A DNA stretch of 64,000 bases from Procambarus clarkii (lineage: Eukaryota > Arthropoda > Malacostraca > Decapoda > Cambaridae). The notes under the pieces are model-generated. The model ran no database searches. It was not told the DNA's origin and saw nothing but the letters and a program-made list of their open reading frames with translations. The stretch lies in assembly GCF_040958095.1 (NCBI RefSeq), contig NC_091193.1:19620722-19684721 (forward strand), given 5' to 3'. Numbering within the stretch: position 1 is the first letter of the stretch; each line of letters starts with the position of its first letter. The position numbers and the translations under genes were made by a program. Below, one piece after another: positions 38,001-53,000 of the stretch.

Positions 38001-41000
38001 AGATGTACAGGTTCATAAGTGCTTGCGTAACTGCTTCGTGAATCTGGCCCCTGGTTTTTTCCCAGTTGTCGAGATTTGGATTCCTTATTAATTGGGGTAA
38101 GTCCCAGTTACCCCAATTAATAAGGTCTGGACAGGCTTGAACTTTGCATCGCAAGTCTGGACTTTGCTATGCCTCATCTGGAATTCTCAGTTAGTGTTCC
38201 TGTCTTTGCCTTTGAAGGCTTGGCATTCTTTGCCTGTTTAGTGTTGGAGTGTGTTAAAATTTCCTAGTGGTGGCCTAAGAGGTTGTATGCAGCCTGAATC
38301 TTGCCTATGTGGTTTACTGAATGTTGCTGTGGGTGTTGTATGGTTTCTCCAAGGCTGGCCATTTTCAGGATCATTGGGTTTGGACCTTGTTTGCTCTTCA
38401 GTGGCTTCTTTGTCACCACTTTTTTCTTCAGGTTTCTTGGGGTTCAGTTCTATGGTGCCTTCCTCCTCTTGTGCTTGGCCTGTTTATGTATGCCTCAGAT
38501 CTGGGCTGGGGTTCTGTGACCATCACTCACCAAGCATCTCAGGACCATTGGTTTGGTCCTATTTGTTGAGTTCATAGTACAGTTTGCAAGTTGGCTGTAG
38601 CTTGGTTTGCTCTTTAGCTTCTTCGTCTCCTGCTGGGCTCCATGATCCAGCTTCACTCTTGCTCATCTACAATTTGTTGTCAGACTATGGGGCATTTGCA
38701 TTGGTCTCTTCCATTATGGAGCTGGATTCTGCATTTACTGTTGCTTTTTTCTCATTTCTCTAGGTTTGGCTCTTGACACAGTTTACGTGTGTGGGAACCT
38801 TTAATTCTAAATCTGTAATATTAACTTGAAATACATACTGTATACAAAATAGAAGTGTATAAAAAGTACAGGACTATGTAATTTGTAAATTTAATAGGAC
38901 TATGTAAATTTAAATTGGGGAAAAAATAATTTAATAGGGGCTTAGCTGAAGTAGATGAAGTCAGAACATTCTGCAGTATCCCAAGCCTCTAGTAGGATGA
39001 GCAAGGGGTTATTAGCAAAGGCTAATGTCTGCAAAGCAGTCCCACATTAACACAATTTATCATATATTTGCAATAATGAAATATTAACGCAGCAAGGCAC
39101 TAGCTCTTTGATTTTACTTTCCTAGCTTGACCAAATTTAGCTACCAATGATTACTTAATCTATAAATATATCATTAACCAAGACTTAGTTAACATAGCTA
39201 GTTAAATTCAATGTAACAATTAATTACACTGTAATACTGTAACAATAAGTATTTTATTATTAACACTATTATTATTTATTTATTATTAACTGATGGTGGG
39301 CACTTTGTCCCTTGTCCTAGCCACTCCAACCTGTCTTCCTAATAGAGCATCTCATTTTGATGCATACTCTACCTAAGGCCAAAAATGGTCATACTAGAAA
39401 ATGGAATTGGCTCGCAAAATTGACATACTAATCCAGTTTGTTATAGGTCCTCTGGTAAGTTAGGATAGGTTGCTTTAGTACGACAGTTTCTTGACATAGA
39501 GAAACCTTAGAAGAACAGGCTGCACCACTATTTAGCTAATTTTTATTTATAATTCATTGTGTCAGGGGACAGGAAGTCAGAGTGTATTTGTACATGTTTT
39601 GGTTTTTATCGAGTTCCCCACCCAATCTTATCTTGAGGTTATCTTGAGATGATTTCGGGGGCTTAGTGTCCCCCGCGGCTCGGTCCTTGACCAGGCCTCC
39701 ACCCCAATGAAGCAGCCCATGACAGCTGACTAACTCCCAGGTACCTATTTACTGCTAGGTAACAGGGGCATCAGGGTGAAAGAAACACTGCCCATTGTTT
39801 CTCGCCGGCGCCCGGGATTGAACCTGGGACCACAGGATCATGCGTCCAGTGTTCTGTCTGCCCAGCACCGGCTCCAAGGCCAAATTACTGACCCCGCCCA
39901 GGATGCAATCCCACAACAAGCTGACTAACTCCTGAGTACCTACTCACTGCTAGGTGAACAAAGGCATAAGGTAAAAGGAAATGTGCCCAACCATTTCTGT
40001 CCCGCCCGGGATTCGAACCCGGAATTCTTGATTGTGCTTGAGAATGAATTCGACTGTACTAGCGGGACCAGCTTGAAGTACAGTACATAAATTTTGGGTT
40101 TTGCATCAATTTGGGGTTAATCACTATAGTATCTCCTGTCTTGTGTTTTATATGTAGCAGATAGTTAATGCTACACAGCTTTAATAAATGTGCCATGAAA
40201 TCGACATAGTTGCATGATTGACAACAGAAAATACTGTACATCTTCAAGAGAAAAATTAATCTGTTTAACAGTCAACCTGCTGAAGCTGTCAAAGCAAGAT
40301 TAGTGCTAAATTTTAAATTGCAGCTATAAACCTTGATAAACTAAATGGGAAGGCTTTTAATAAACATCAGGCTTAATTCCTTTACATGGTTACTATTTAT
40401 GGTGGCTTTTATGTAAAAGGTGAACATGAATCATGGAAAGGTGGGCCATCAGGGATGTGCAAAATCAAATACAGTAATGGCATAGAGTGATTTATTGACT
40501 GTAGTTAAAGAGGTTTGAAGTATGAAAATGATTTGATAATGGTGTGTATACGAAAACTATAGTCAATGTTTAGGTTTAGTGGACGGCTGACAGCACCACA
40601 ATTTTCCTTCTCTCTTACTAAAGAAAACATGAATATCTGGATTTAAATAATGCAATTGTAGACAATACTTTGGTCCCAAGATGTCACCTGCTTGCTACAC
40701 ACTCACTCAGTTATTAAGCATTATCTATTTAGCATGAAGGAGTCCTAACATGTGTTTACCATTTTTGAATCGTTGATGTGTACTGTTTGATGCTGTAAAT
40801 GGATAAAACTATAATCCAAGAGATAGAGACTAGTTTAATTACACTCCTAGTTTAATGTTAGTAATATGCAGGCATCATTTAATGAAGTGATATGGTAATC
40901 TCAATGATTTATCTTAAACAAATGTTCAGTACAGTATTTTTCTCTGTAATCATAAAATCTTTGATTCATTGCAGCTAGGTCCAACCATACCAGCCGCCAG

Positions 41001-44000
41001 AAGACAGTTGTACTGCAAGTGTATGATCATGCTACAATATGGTCAACATGGCACATCTTTCTCTTAACAGCTGCATTTGTGGCAATATGTATATTTGTCT
41101 TCGCAAAAGTAGTGTTGATTATAATTGAGAGGTATGTACAGTATTAATATTGATTGTATATTTTCTTGAAATGTCATAATTTTCACCATTAATGAACACA
41201 ATTCATAGTACAGTAATTGTCACTGCTTGTGTACAAAAAAAAATTATTGGGCACACCTAGTCTCCTGCAGACAATTGCTGCAATGAGGCTCCCGCCACTT
41301 GAGGGTGGAGGGAGCATTTTAAGGGTTAACCCTTAAACCGCACACATTGTATATATACAATTTGAGTAACTGTCACCAAACCATGCATATTGTATATATA
41401 CAATTGTGGGTGCTGCACACGATTTAAATGTCCCGCGGGGTAAAGGGGGCACCCTATACACCAGCCATGGGTGATTGTAAACAGGCACCATCTTGGAAAA
41501 AAATTCAGAGTAAGCTACCATTGTGAGGGGGGCCTCAATTACCCAAGAGACACACCATGGCAGGCGCTTCACATTCCAGCAGCCGACTGCACTCAGTACA
41601 GCACGCCTCCCAGTCATTGACTGAGGAAGAAATTCATACTGAATTGTTCCAGCTGGGTGAGGAACCTGATATCGATGACTCCGACATAGATCAAGACTAC
41701 ACACAACCCTCAGATGTGGATACGACCGACAGTGAGAGCGAACATGTGGTTGCCATGAGGGTTGCGCCTATCTTTCTCCAGTGCCACCTCACCCACACTC
41801 CACACCAATTCGCCCCCACCACACAGTTCAAGTGGTACTGTGCAACTTTATGATGTTTTGGGTAACGAGTCTGAGGAAGGTGACTCATTTTCTGGTTTTA
41901 GTGATTTAAAATCAGAGAATAGCTTTACCACGCCTGTTGCTAGTGCCAATGGGGTGCATGGTGTTACCAAGCGATGTTTTGTTGCGTCAGCAGCATCTCG
42001 CCCAGCCTGCATGGTACCACATTGAGACAATGAGGAACCAAGCCCCTCATCTTCAAGTAATTTTTCCTCATCGTCTGTACCCTACTGTGCGTAGACAGGC
42101 TTCTGCTTCTGGTCCACGGATTCCTCGCTGTAGTGCCAGGTGACATGTGAGATGGGATGTGAAAAAAATAAGAAGACTGCCTTCTGAAGGATAGGAGCAT
42201 ACAGGGTATGTAGGGTCAACCATACAGAAATACAGAAGCAGCAGAAACCAAAACCCCAGCCAGAGGAGCCTCCGAGAGTCAATCAGAACGAAGTTACAGG
42301 AGGCTCAAGAAATGTAGGACAGAAGCCAAATGTAAGTGGGCACGAAGGTTGTCTGCAATCATAGCAGCCAACAGCCAGGGGACTTGAGCATGAAGTTGCA
42401 ACATCACAAGGACAGGAGTGAAGAGGCATGCATGGAGGGACTCAAAAGAACATCCAGAACACCTACAACACAGTAGACACTTCTCGTTGCTCAAGTGTGC
42501 GGGTATGACAGAAACTGTGCCAACCCCCAAGTGAAAACAAAGGACAGTCTGCCAGCCAGGATAACTCCAGAACCTCATAATGCACGAAATTATGGGTGGA
42601 ACAATTGAACTTTAAGAAAACCATCTTCCAACTGGGCACACTACCTAGACGTCTGCAACACAGAACCTCAAATGCAAAGCAGTCGCCATCTGATACCTCT
42701 GAACATCAAAAGAAGGGCGAGTAAGAAGAGTCACATGTTGGGAACAAGTCCCCACATGACTTAGGGTCGAAGGTGTCACCGACCCATCAGGTAGCATGTA
42801 GGCAGAATGTATGAACATTGCCCGGTGACACTGACGATGAACAACCCACAAATTTGTAGATAGCAAGAGCAGGGCACGAAATAGGTACCCATAGTACAAC
42901 CGAACCTGCAAGGGTTTTCCAGGGCCTGAAGGGTGAGTGCTCCCTGCAGAAAGCCCAAGCACTAGGAACGTTATGCCTGTAACCCGTGTATACTTGTACA
43001 GGCACTCTGGCTATCCGAAGTCAATGGAAAAGTCCAGGGAGTAATGAGGAGGGGGGTGGGGGGGTGGTTAACCGCAGCAAACCCTAAGTGAAACCTAATA
43101 AGGTAAAGCAGAAAAGGACAAAAACATGAAAAAACATGAAAACTGACAGAAATTAAAATCCGGGACTTTCTAGGACCCAACTGGAAGAACGAGCAACTAG
43201 GGAGAATTGTAGCACCAAAAAGACATGTAAGCTAGAGGTCCACCATGGCATGCCAGGTGGTCACACGAACCACTGTGCACCTCACCAGCAATATACACTA
43301 TTGACCCGAGGAAAAACAGTAAAAAACAACCAGCTTATCTGAAGTGCGAGGGGCCACCACAAGCAAGAAGACCCACATGGGTGTGTATCCTGAACACCAG
43401 GGAAGAGAACCCTGACTGTGCAAGGGCAGCACTTAATGAACACACATGGGGAGGAAACCCTGAGCACATTCAGCTAATGATCACATTCAGCACATGATCC
43501 TGGATCATGCTGCACAAACATGCAAAAGAACAGCCACAAAGGCAAACACCACTTAGCTAAAGAGAGGACTCTGGAGTCAGAGCTAGATGAGAGGGCAACC
43601 AGCACTGTGCTACATCAGCATAAGAACTGGTGGTGATGCAGCTGGCTGACCCGATCTGCCTCCCTCCTCCCCTCAAGTGGTTGGGAATTAGCTCATGCAA
43701 GTTTCACAAATTTTAGATTGTTTGTTTACATTGTTGGGGGAGTTCTTTTGGCAGTTTTGAGGCTGGTTTCTAACCAAGCAGTAATCTGTTTTGTTTTGCT
43801 GACTTTCTGGGTGCCTTCCCTTAGTGGTGACATACATAAATAATCTTAAATAAAAGGTTTTCATAGTGCCACTGCTCCCGGTGCCTCTTTGAGGGGGGCC
43901 AAGTTCTAGCTCGTGGTTCCTTGTAGGCCAATAAAAACCGTGCGACTGATGGCACCTAGTAGTATGGCACTGTGTTAATGTAGTAGCTTCAGGGAACCAC

Positions 44001-47000
44001 AAGGGGCTCCCACATAAAAAGCCAACCAAACCCTAGGAATAATCAAGCAAATATTTGATTTAATCTCTAGTTAGCCCTCATTTGTACTATTGTGCCCAAG
44101 CATGGAGACCTAATCTTCAGAAGGACATATCTGCTTTGGAGAAAGTTCAACACCAGACAACAAAAATCATCCCAGAACTAAGTCAACTCTCAAACCAGGA
44201 AGAGTTGAGGGCTGCAGTGCTAACAACACCGCACACCAGACATGACAGGACAGAAATCATTGAAACTTTTAAAATACTGAACAGTTTAAAGAACATTGGT
44301 CCAGACGAATTCTTTTAAAGGTCAGATGTAACACAAAGAAGGAGCAACAGCTTCAAATTTAACAAGCCACAATGTAAGACAGGAAACTTATGTTTTTTCA
44401 CCCATAGGGTTATAAACCCATGAAACCACCTACCCACTGTGGTATTCTGATGACAAAATATATATTACCCCAAAATGTACCATCACAGTCCAGTGAAAAA
44501 CAAGCATCACGAAATCATCAATTTGTAGTAAACCTGAATTTCGAGTCAGTGAGGTGCAGAATGGTAAAGTTTAACACTGTGTAGTTGGGTGGGGCTTAGA
44601 AAACTTTGCAGTAGGCTGCCGTGTATAATGACACCCTCCCTATAGGATTCCCTATAAGAATAGCCACATGCACCTTATGATGTGTTTGTCATGATTTCTT
44701 TATGAACCTATGGATATTTGTTGTTACTTATAAAGTGGATATTGTATATACAGTATTTTAAACTCCATCACCGAGTAGCTAAAGAAAAATGAAATAATGA
44801 CTAATAATGACTCTACATATTATATCATCCACTGGAAATCCATGGAAAAATGTGTTTTTTATTAAATAATTATTTTTTCTTTGACCATTTGATAGAACAC
44901 ATTACATGTAAAAAAAAATCAAAATAAACAACTGAGTACAATGAAATGTGTCCTCTAGTTGACACCTGAGGAGCTCCCGGAACTCCTACCACAGGCTCGC
45001 TAGAGACACAAGGGACACTAGGTTTTTATTATTTTTTTCTACCACTGGATACAAGAATCTTTACAAAGCATCCTGGCCCCCACCTTGTGGTGGAGGTCAC
45101 GCATGGAGATTAATATCAATCCATTACTGTGGTAAATCACCCACAAAATTTTTTAAATGACACAAAACACTGGACCTACCGGTGAGCAATGTCTAGCAAC
45201 ACATGAATCTAGTAAGGTACTTAACTGCTTCCACCCAAGAATGTTGTGTTGATGGTAACCCAGTTCTCAGATATACAGCTATATATCTGTATAGATATAT
45301 AGCTGTATATATATATATCTTTATATCTGAGACTTATCCACACTGATTGTATTATTATTCTATACTCATACAATATAACTCTAAAATTCATTTCACATTT
45401 TGAAACTTTTATACAAAATGTTTGCCCAGAAAATTCTGAATATGCATAATACAATACCATGCAAATCATAGGCTGCCTGTATTTAGTACCTACAGATCTA
45501 ATATACAAATGGCTGAGAACTGATTCATGCCCAGGATGAAAATTGGCTCAGCTTGACAGTAACAATATCAGCCGCTGAAATGCTAAGTGGCTTGCATTGT
45601 TGGAATGACACTTTGTCCTGATACTTTATCCTGACCCCTGTCCAGATATCTTGTCCTGACCCATGACCTAACATTATGTCCTGACCTATGACCTAACATT
45701 ATGTCCTGACCTATGACCTAACATTATGTCCTGATCCATGACCTAACATTATGTCCTGACCACCTTCCTGATAATTTTTCTTGATCTCTGTCCTGATACT
45801 TTGTCTTCACCCCTGTCCTGATAATTTTTCTTGACCCTTGTGCTAATATTATCTCCTGACTCTTGGTACATTTGAAAATACATATTCATTTCCATTTTGT
45901 GCTTTGCAGACAGTTGAGCCCAATATTAGCCTGTAGAATACAGTATTATAATTTTTTATTATAAATCCTTTAATATTTGTATTTTTTTGTTTTTAGAAGT
46001 TTGGTACCTAAAAGCAGTGTTGACAGTGATGATGAGAGACAGCTAGTAGAAGGAATGGAATCTGGCAGTACAAGTGGTGTCAGCAGAAATCGATATGAAG
46101 TAGAAGTAGGAGGTGCGGCTATTTTGTGTGGAGTTGAAAATCAGGTGAGATTTAAAAATAATATATAGATTGTGTGTATAATTACCTTACTGAAATTACA
46201 GGATGAGAGCTACGCTCACTTTGTCCTGTCTTCTCGGCACTGTCATATAACGCTTTGAAAGTACTGATGGTTTTGGCCTCTATCGCCTTCTCGCTTAACT
46301 TGTTCAAATCTTCTATCACTCTGTTTACAAAAGTGAACTTTCTGATGTTTTTTTCTACAGTTTTGTTTAGTTACCTTAAATCTATGATCTCTTGTTCTTG
46401 ATGTTCCAGGTCTCAAGAATTCTTCTGTGTCAATTTTGACAATTTCAGTTACTGTTTTGTATGTAGTGATCATATCGTCTCTTTTTTTTCTGTCTTCTAG
46501 ATTTGGTATATTAATACCTCTGACCTCTCTTTGTAGCTCTTGTCTTTCAGTTCTGGGAGCCATTTTGTTGTATGTCTTTGCACCTTTTCCAGTTTGTTGA
46601 AGTGCTTCTTAAGATATGAGCACCATACAACCGCTGCATATTCCAGCTTTGGTCTAACAAAAGTCGTGAACAATTTCTTTAGTATTTCGCTATCAATGTA
46701 TTTAAAAGCAATTCTGAAGTTAGAAAGTGTAACATAGGCTCCTCGCACAATGTTCTTTATGTGGTCCTCAAGTAATAGTCTTCTATCTAGAACCACCCCT
46801 AGATCTCTTTCTTTATCAGAATTCTTTAAAGATTTCTCACAAAATTTATAGGTTGTGTGGGGTCTATGTTCTCCTATTCCACATTCCATAACATGGCATT
46901 TATTCACATTATATTCTATTTGCTAAGTGGTGTTCCATATACTTATTTTGTCCAGGTCTTCTTGAAGGGCATGACAATCATCTAAGTTTATCTTTCCTAT

Positions 47001-50000
47001 TATCTTGGCATCATCAGCAAACATGTTCATTTGTTTATTAAATATGACTGTATTCCATCTGGTAGATCGTTTATGTAGACAATGAACATTACTGGTTCAA
47101 GAACTGAACCCTGTGATATTCCACTTGTGACATTTCTCCAGTCCGATACATTGCTTCTGATTACTGCCCTCATTTTTCTATTAGAATTTATCTTTCACAG
47201 ACGGATTTAAGCTTAACGTGATTCAATCTGCACTATTTGCCCTTTGCATAAACTGTATTGCAACCTCATTACCTTTACTGGTCAGTTACTCTAATGATCA
47301 CTTAGAAGAATCATGTTGAAGGTACTCACACAGTCTATTGCATCTAGTTTACCTTATCACAATTTCTTCTGTATTTTTGTCAGTTCACTATTATTTCCCA
47401 AAATATATTGCATTGCAGAATTCCTGGTCACTTGCAGATTATTTTATGAACTTTCGAGTTAACTTGATGCTGCTAGAGGAATTAGATGATGATAGTATAG
47501 TACTGTATAGATATTTTTGCCCAATAACTTTATGCAACATCTCCGAATTGAGCAGGAGTCCTGGCATGGAATGATTTGCATGGTGGTGCATTGCTAAATC
47601 CACCTATCAGGTCTTTTTCTACTGTTTCCACCAATCAGGAAACTTTGTTCAACTGCGTGGGTACATTATAGCTTTCCGATAGGTCGTCAGAGGTGACATG
47701 GGCCTGATGATGTCATGGCTACATCACAGCCATGTCATGACTGGGGCAATATACCACATTCAACAGCTAGCTTGAGATAGCAAGTGAACCTTTCTCTATA
47801 TCTGTAGATGCTAATGCAGCATATCTCTTTGCTGGAACAACCTACACTGTACCTTTCATTATCATCATACTCCCTCTCTTCCCATTTTCCTCACTGCTCC
47901 CCTCTAACTTTTCTCCCCCAAGATCTCCCTGCTCTTCCCTCTCACCCCCTCTCTTCTACTCTCCTCTCTCCACCATTTCTCTCATTCTCCCCCTCACCCC
48001 TCTTTCCCACATCTTTCCAATCTCGAACTGACAGATATTTCTGTCCATATATATATAAGGGGTACTTGGCTGTACCTGGGTCTGTTTTCCCCTTTCTCCA
48101 CTCTTTCCCCCTCTTCACCCCATCTCCCATTCCCCTCTCATCTCCTATCCCCTTGGTATGCCCCTTCTTCTCTCCCCTTGTCCTCCTCCTCTCTGCATCT
48201 CCTTTCCCTCCCCTTCTCCACACTGAAATAACTCTATGGGAAACAAGCAATATTTCAGATGCCATGAAAATCACATGGGAGGGTCTCTATAAATGTCAGT
48301 ATTTCTTAAAGTATTTCACTTGAGCCAACCCCGACTGGCCTATGAGACTCCCCTACCCCACATGCTTCATATGTGAAAGTTGGGTAAGGCTATCCCTAAG
48401 CATCTGGCCTTCAACTTTGGACAGACAAGAAACAAACAAGCAAGCAGGCATTCTCTCTTATATAGATTGCTAAACTTTCTTCACATATTCGCAAGTTTCA
48501 AATATTCATTATTGGAAAAAAATACGGCAGAATTTGCTTTTAGGTCACTGAACAGGTGACGGTGCAGAACAATCTTCACGCATAACCTGATTTTGAGAAT
48601 TGGAGAGACTACACATTCTACACCGATGCTGTAAGGGCATGAGCTGGTAAGCTGTACTCTGAGAGTACGAACTCACAAAACCTGTCCTTAATTTCTTAGT
48701 TACAGTACAGGTACGTTACCTTAAACCAGGGATGTAGAACCAATATGTATTTATAAACACTTCAAACACAAGAATGACCACATGGGGCCATTACCATATT
48801 TTTACATTGGCGGGACTCAAAAAACAATCAAAGTGCGTGCCTTACATTTATTTAAACACAGGAAATGGGATAATACACTAACTAGGAATAGTCTCTCTCA
48901 CCAGATTAATGATTATAGTTACAGTTACTCAGATATAAATGGAGGTCAATAATCTCACACTGTGAGGTGGGTACCTCACAAGCAAACACCACGCAACCTG
49001 TGTGTGTGTGTGTGTGTGTGTGTAGTCTCAGCCCTCTCACTCTCGTGGAGTGCGGGGACGCTCCTTGCGAAGGCAACATTTCGTGCAAGATGGTGGGTCA
49101 CACCTGTGGGGTTCACCAGGTGAGAAATCAATCATTAGGAGTCTTTACAGCACTCCTAACAGGGGACAAGCATACAGCTTAAGTAGATGACATTATGATG
49201 GAATAACAGCAGGCAAGGTCCATAGCATTAACAAAGCTATGTGCCCACACATCTTGAATTTTCATGAATGGTCTGCCAGCAACAGGTGCACACCGACTTT
49301 GTTGACAAAGTTACCGCCACAGCCCTGGCAACCAGTGGCGGAAGGCAAGATGACCACCCAGCCGCTGTGGGCGGCGAGGCAGCCTGGATACATGTCCAGG
49401 CACATCAACTGAGACCTAGCAAGTGTGGAACACCTAATGGATTCAAAAAGCCAAAGACTGCACACAACATATGTGGGGATGACATCGACTGGTGCGGGCA
49501 GACAGCTTCAACAGTTGTGTCCAGAAAGCAGACGACATGTAGAAAGAGTAACAACCGTGGACATTAGCAGTAGCCTAGAAACAGCTTAAATGCAAAAGTG
49601 GATAACAGCTACACAGCTGTAGGTAGACAGCTCCAACAGGTGTAGGCAGACAGCTCCAACAGGTGTAGGCAGACAGCTCCAACAGGTGTTGACAGACAGC
49701 TCCAATAGGTGTGGGCAGAGCTAGTTCTGGAACAGGTGTGAGCAGACAGCTTAAAAGGTGTAGGCCAACAGCTTGGTTCAGAAACAGGTGTGGATAACAA
49801 CAAACAGGCACAGCCTCTGCAGATGTGGATAACAGCATACACAGGAACAACAGGTGTGGGATTTCACCAGATAGCAACCTCAGTAAATGTGGAGACAACA
49901 TAAACAGGTGTAGGCCACCACAGGGGATGGATAGCCTAGAGCGAGGCTAGCATGCCCAGGAGCGATGCCACTGGTTGGGTGTATGTGAACTCACATGGCT

Positions 50001-53000
50001 TCCGCCAAGATGGACGAGTAGGCTTACATGTCCGCCATTTTGAAACAGAACTTCGTCATCTTGTAAGTGAGCACATTGTCCTGCAGTACATGACTCCTCA
50101 GCGTGTGTAAATAAATGATAATAATGCATTATGACTTGTCAGTGTCCCGAAAACAAAAATAATTGCACCAGAATTAACACTGCCAAATTTACGTATCCTG
50201 AAAATTAGGTTATAGCGCCACCAAATTCAGTTAATTAAATACTGCAAAGTGAACAAGGCATAACCCAGTCTAGTTTTAATATTTACTTTAAAATGGCTCA
50301 TATGCTCAACGGCTAGTAATTTACAACAATAAAAGTAAAATAATGGTAGCTTATGGCACGAGCAGGTAAGGCTTGCATGGGTTTACCGGAACTAAAGTTC
50401 TTTTGATCCCCAAGCAGCCGTATAAGGGCTGCATACTTGTAAGCCATTCAAAATAATCCTGTGTTGTTCAATAAAACCCTGTTGTGAAATTGTTCCCCAA
50501 TGTTTATTTCTTGTCCCATGTAGAATAAGATTTCTTGCTTTGACCTGTGCTCAAGACTTGTGCTGGCAAATATATAGAATCTAGATAGTCTTCCCATTGT
50601 TTATAAAAAAGTAAGAACGGGTTTGTTAATTGTACTCTAGGGTACAGCTTCCACTCTCAAGCCTTACAATGCTGAATAATTACAAATCCTATTGCTGGGG
50701 CCTAGACTTTTATCATTCATTCACATATGTACAGTGAAACATGTATCATTTATCCACATAGCATACATAATATGCACAAATTTATATCATTATTCTAAGA
50801 CAATTTTATGAAAAAAAAAAAATACAACTTTTTGTTGTTTTTACTTTGCAGAATTTTACCAGCAGCCACACAGGTTCAGGGACAAGCTTTGATGGTGCAA
50901 GATTTGATACAAGAGAAGAAATTGGAGCAGTCGGAATAGGAGAAATTAATGCCACAAGAGAGGAACCTAGAATGGGAGTAAGACAATCAATTTATGCCCC
51001 AGAAGAAAATGGAATAGGTAGTGCTCTTATTTTGGTCTCATTTAGTCACTCTAGAGGTAATAAAATAATAATTAATAATTTATTTTGGAAGGGACAGGCA
51101 GCATGTATATGTGTATATGTTACACTTGTATCAAGGTTCCCCCAAGGTTGAATTACCGACCACCTCAGGATGCAACTCCACAACAGCTGACTTAACTCTT
51201 GGGTACCTATTTACTGTTAGGTGAACAGAGGCATTCAATGATAGGAAATGTGTGGAGTCTCTGTTGAACTTGTAGGTCTAGAAAGTGTTTTTCTAGAACT
51301 AATTTGTAAAAAGCCAGTGTTGAATATAATGAAATGCCCTTTTCTGGGGGTAGTATCGGAGGCTCCCTGAAGCTAACTGAACTTTATTAGTTTGGTCTTT
51401 ATTAGTTTGGGGTCATCAGTCACTGGAATTCTGAGCCTACCGGTAATCACAAGCCAGAACCTGGTCCCCTCAGAGAGGCGCAGGGAGGATGGCATATGAC
51501 CACTTTACATTTAAAGTATAGGTACCCTGTATTGTCATATTCTGCCATCAACTGGGACAGTAGCCCAGAAAGATAGGTGAACTAAAACAAGAAACTAGCT
51601 GGTAAAATACAACTTACAGCCTGAAAGAGCAAAGAAACTCCCTTGCAAGAAAATAAACAAGCCAAAACAAGCAAGCAAGCTAATATTCCTGCTTGTTAGC
51701 CAAAACCCCCACCCCACCCCACCCTCCCTGTATGGGGAAAGAGGAGCCAGCTCAGGCTTCTCTATCCCTCCAGGACAAAGTTTGATAAAACCGCTGACAG
51801 AAGTGAGGGAGGGAGTCAGGGAGCCTCTGGAGCTACCCCCAGAAAATGGCATTTTATTACATTCAACACTGGCTTTCTGGGGGGGAGCCCCATCGGCTCC
51901 TTGAAGCTAACTACTTACAGAGAAGGAAAAGAGGGACTTACCCGAGAGGTGGCAGCACTGCAAGTAGAATTGCAAAGAAAGAACCGGCAGCCACGACAGA
52001 CGCCTCAAAGCAACACAAGGCCAGACAAACCCTAGAAATATCCGACATCCAGGACCCTGTTTGACCTCCAAAACCCCCATGCTTTAATACCAACCCAAGA
52101 CATGTTACCAAACACTGCAGTGAGCAGCAAGTACTGCCTCACATCATGGGCACAAGGGTAGACCGCAGGCTGGCTGGATTGTATGACACTGTGGACAACC
52201 TATTACACACGAGCTCTGGAACAGCGAACCAAGGAAACCGGATCCACCCTGAGAGCATCCACCTGCACAAGACCGGTGGCCCGCAGGTAGCGGCGCAAAG
52301 CCGTCACCGGACACAACACGTGATGCACCCCCGGCCTAACCAACCTAGACCCCACCACGAGGACTTCTGGAAGCCTGCCATCTCAATCTTCACCTGAAAA
52401 GAAGGAGAGGGCTGCAACCAAAGAAAACGACCCCAGGACCAAAATAACAGAATCCCGGCATTGGAGGAGAGCAGGAAGCTCTCCAACCCTATCCTCAGAA
52501 GCCAAGGCCAACAAACAGTAGGCCTTACGAAAGCAATCACTTACCGAAAGAGCCACCACGAAATGAGAAAAAGAAAGAAAAGAAAGAACCCGGTCCAAAG
52601 ACAAGGAAGGCGCAGGCGGTGCATGAGCATGCCGGTGGTGAAAAACACATGAAAACTTGCAGAACAGAGCGGAAGTAACATCCACCTTGAACGCAAGCCG
52701 GAGTGACTCTGCCAACGGCACACGAGAGCAAGCAACAATATTCGGTATGAGATGCTGGTTCAGAAAAGACAAGAAAGAAAGGACAATGCAACCCTGTTGA
52801 AACAGCCGAAAACCTTGGAAGGGAAAGGAACTGACATAAAGACCAAAAGATACTTCATACTGTCACCGAGAAGATCACAGGTGGGACACCATCAAAGAAA
52901 CCACCTAATCACCATAAAAATGCTGATACACCCTTCATCAGAAAGACCAGGCGCGAAGTCCGGAGCAGTAAAGCAAACCAGCAAGGGACCTCACAGGCGT

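Noticed and set aside
41281..41430. tRNA or riboswitch-like fold from the TTGTATATATACAA pairs
   Set aside because: Better explained as subterminal repeats of a piggyBac-like end next to TTAA.
47808..48323. 171-codon frame over the CT-rich tract
   Set aside because: Composition-driven Ser/Pro/Leu peptide with no domain; the tract is low-complexity.
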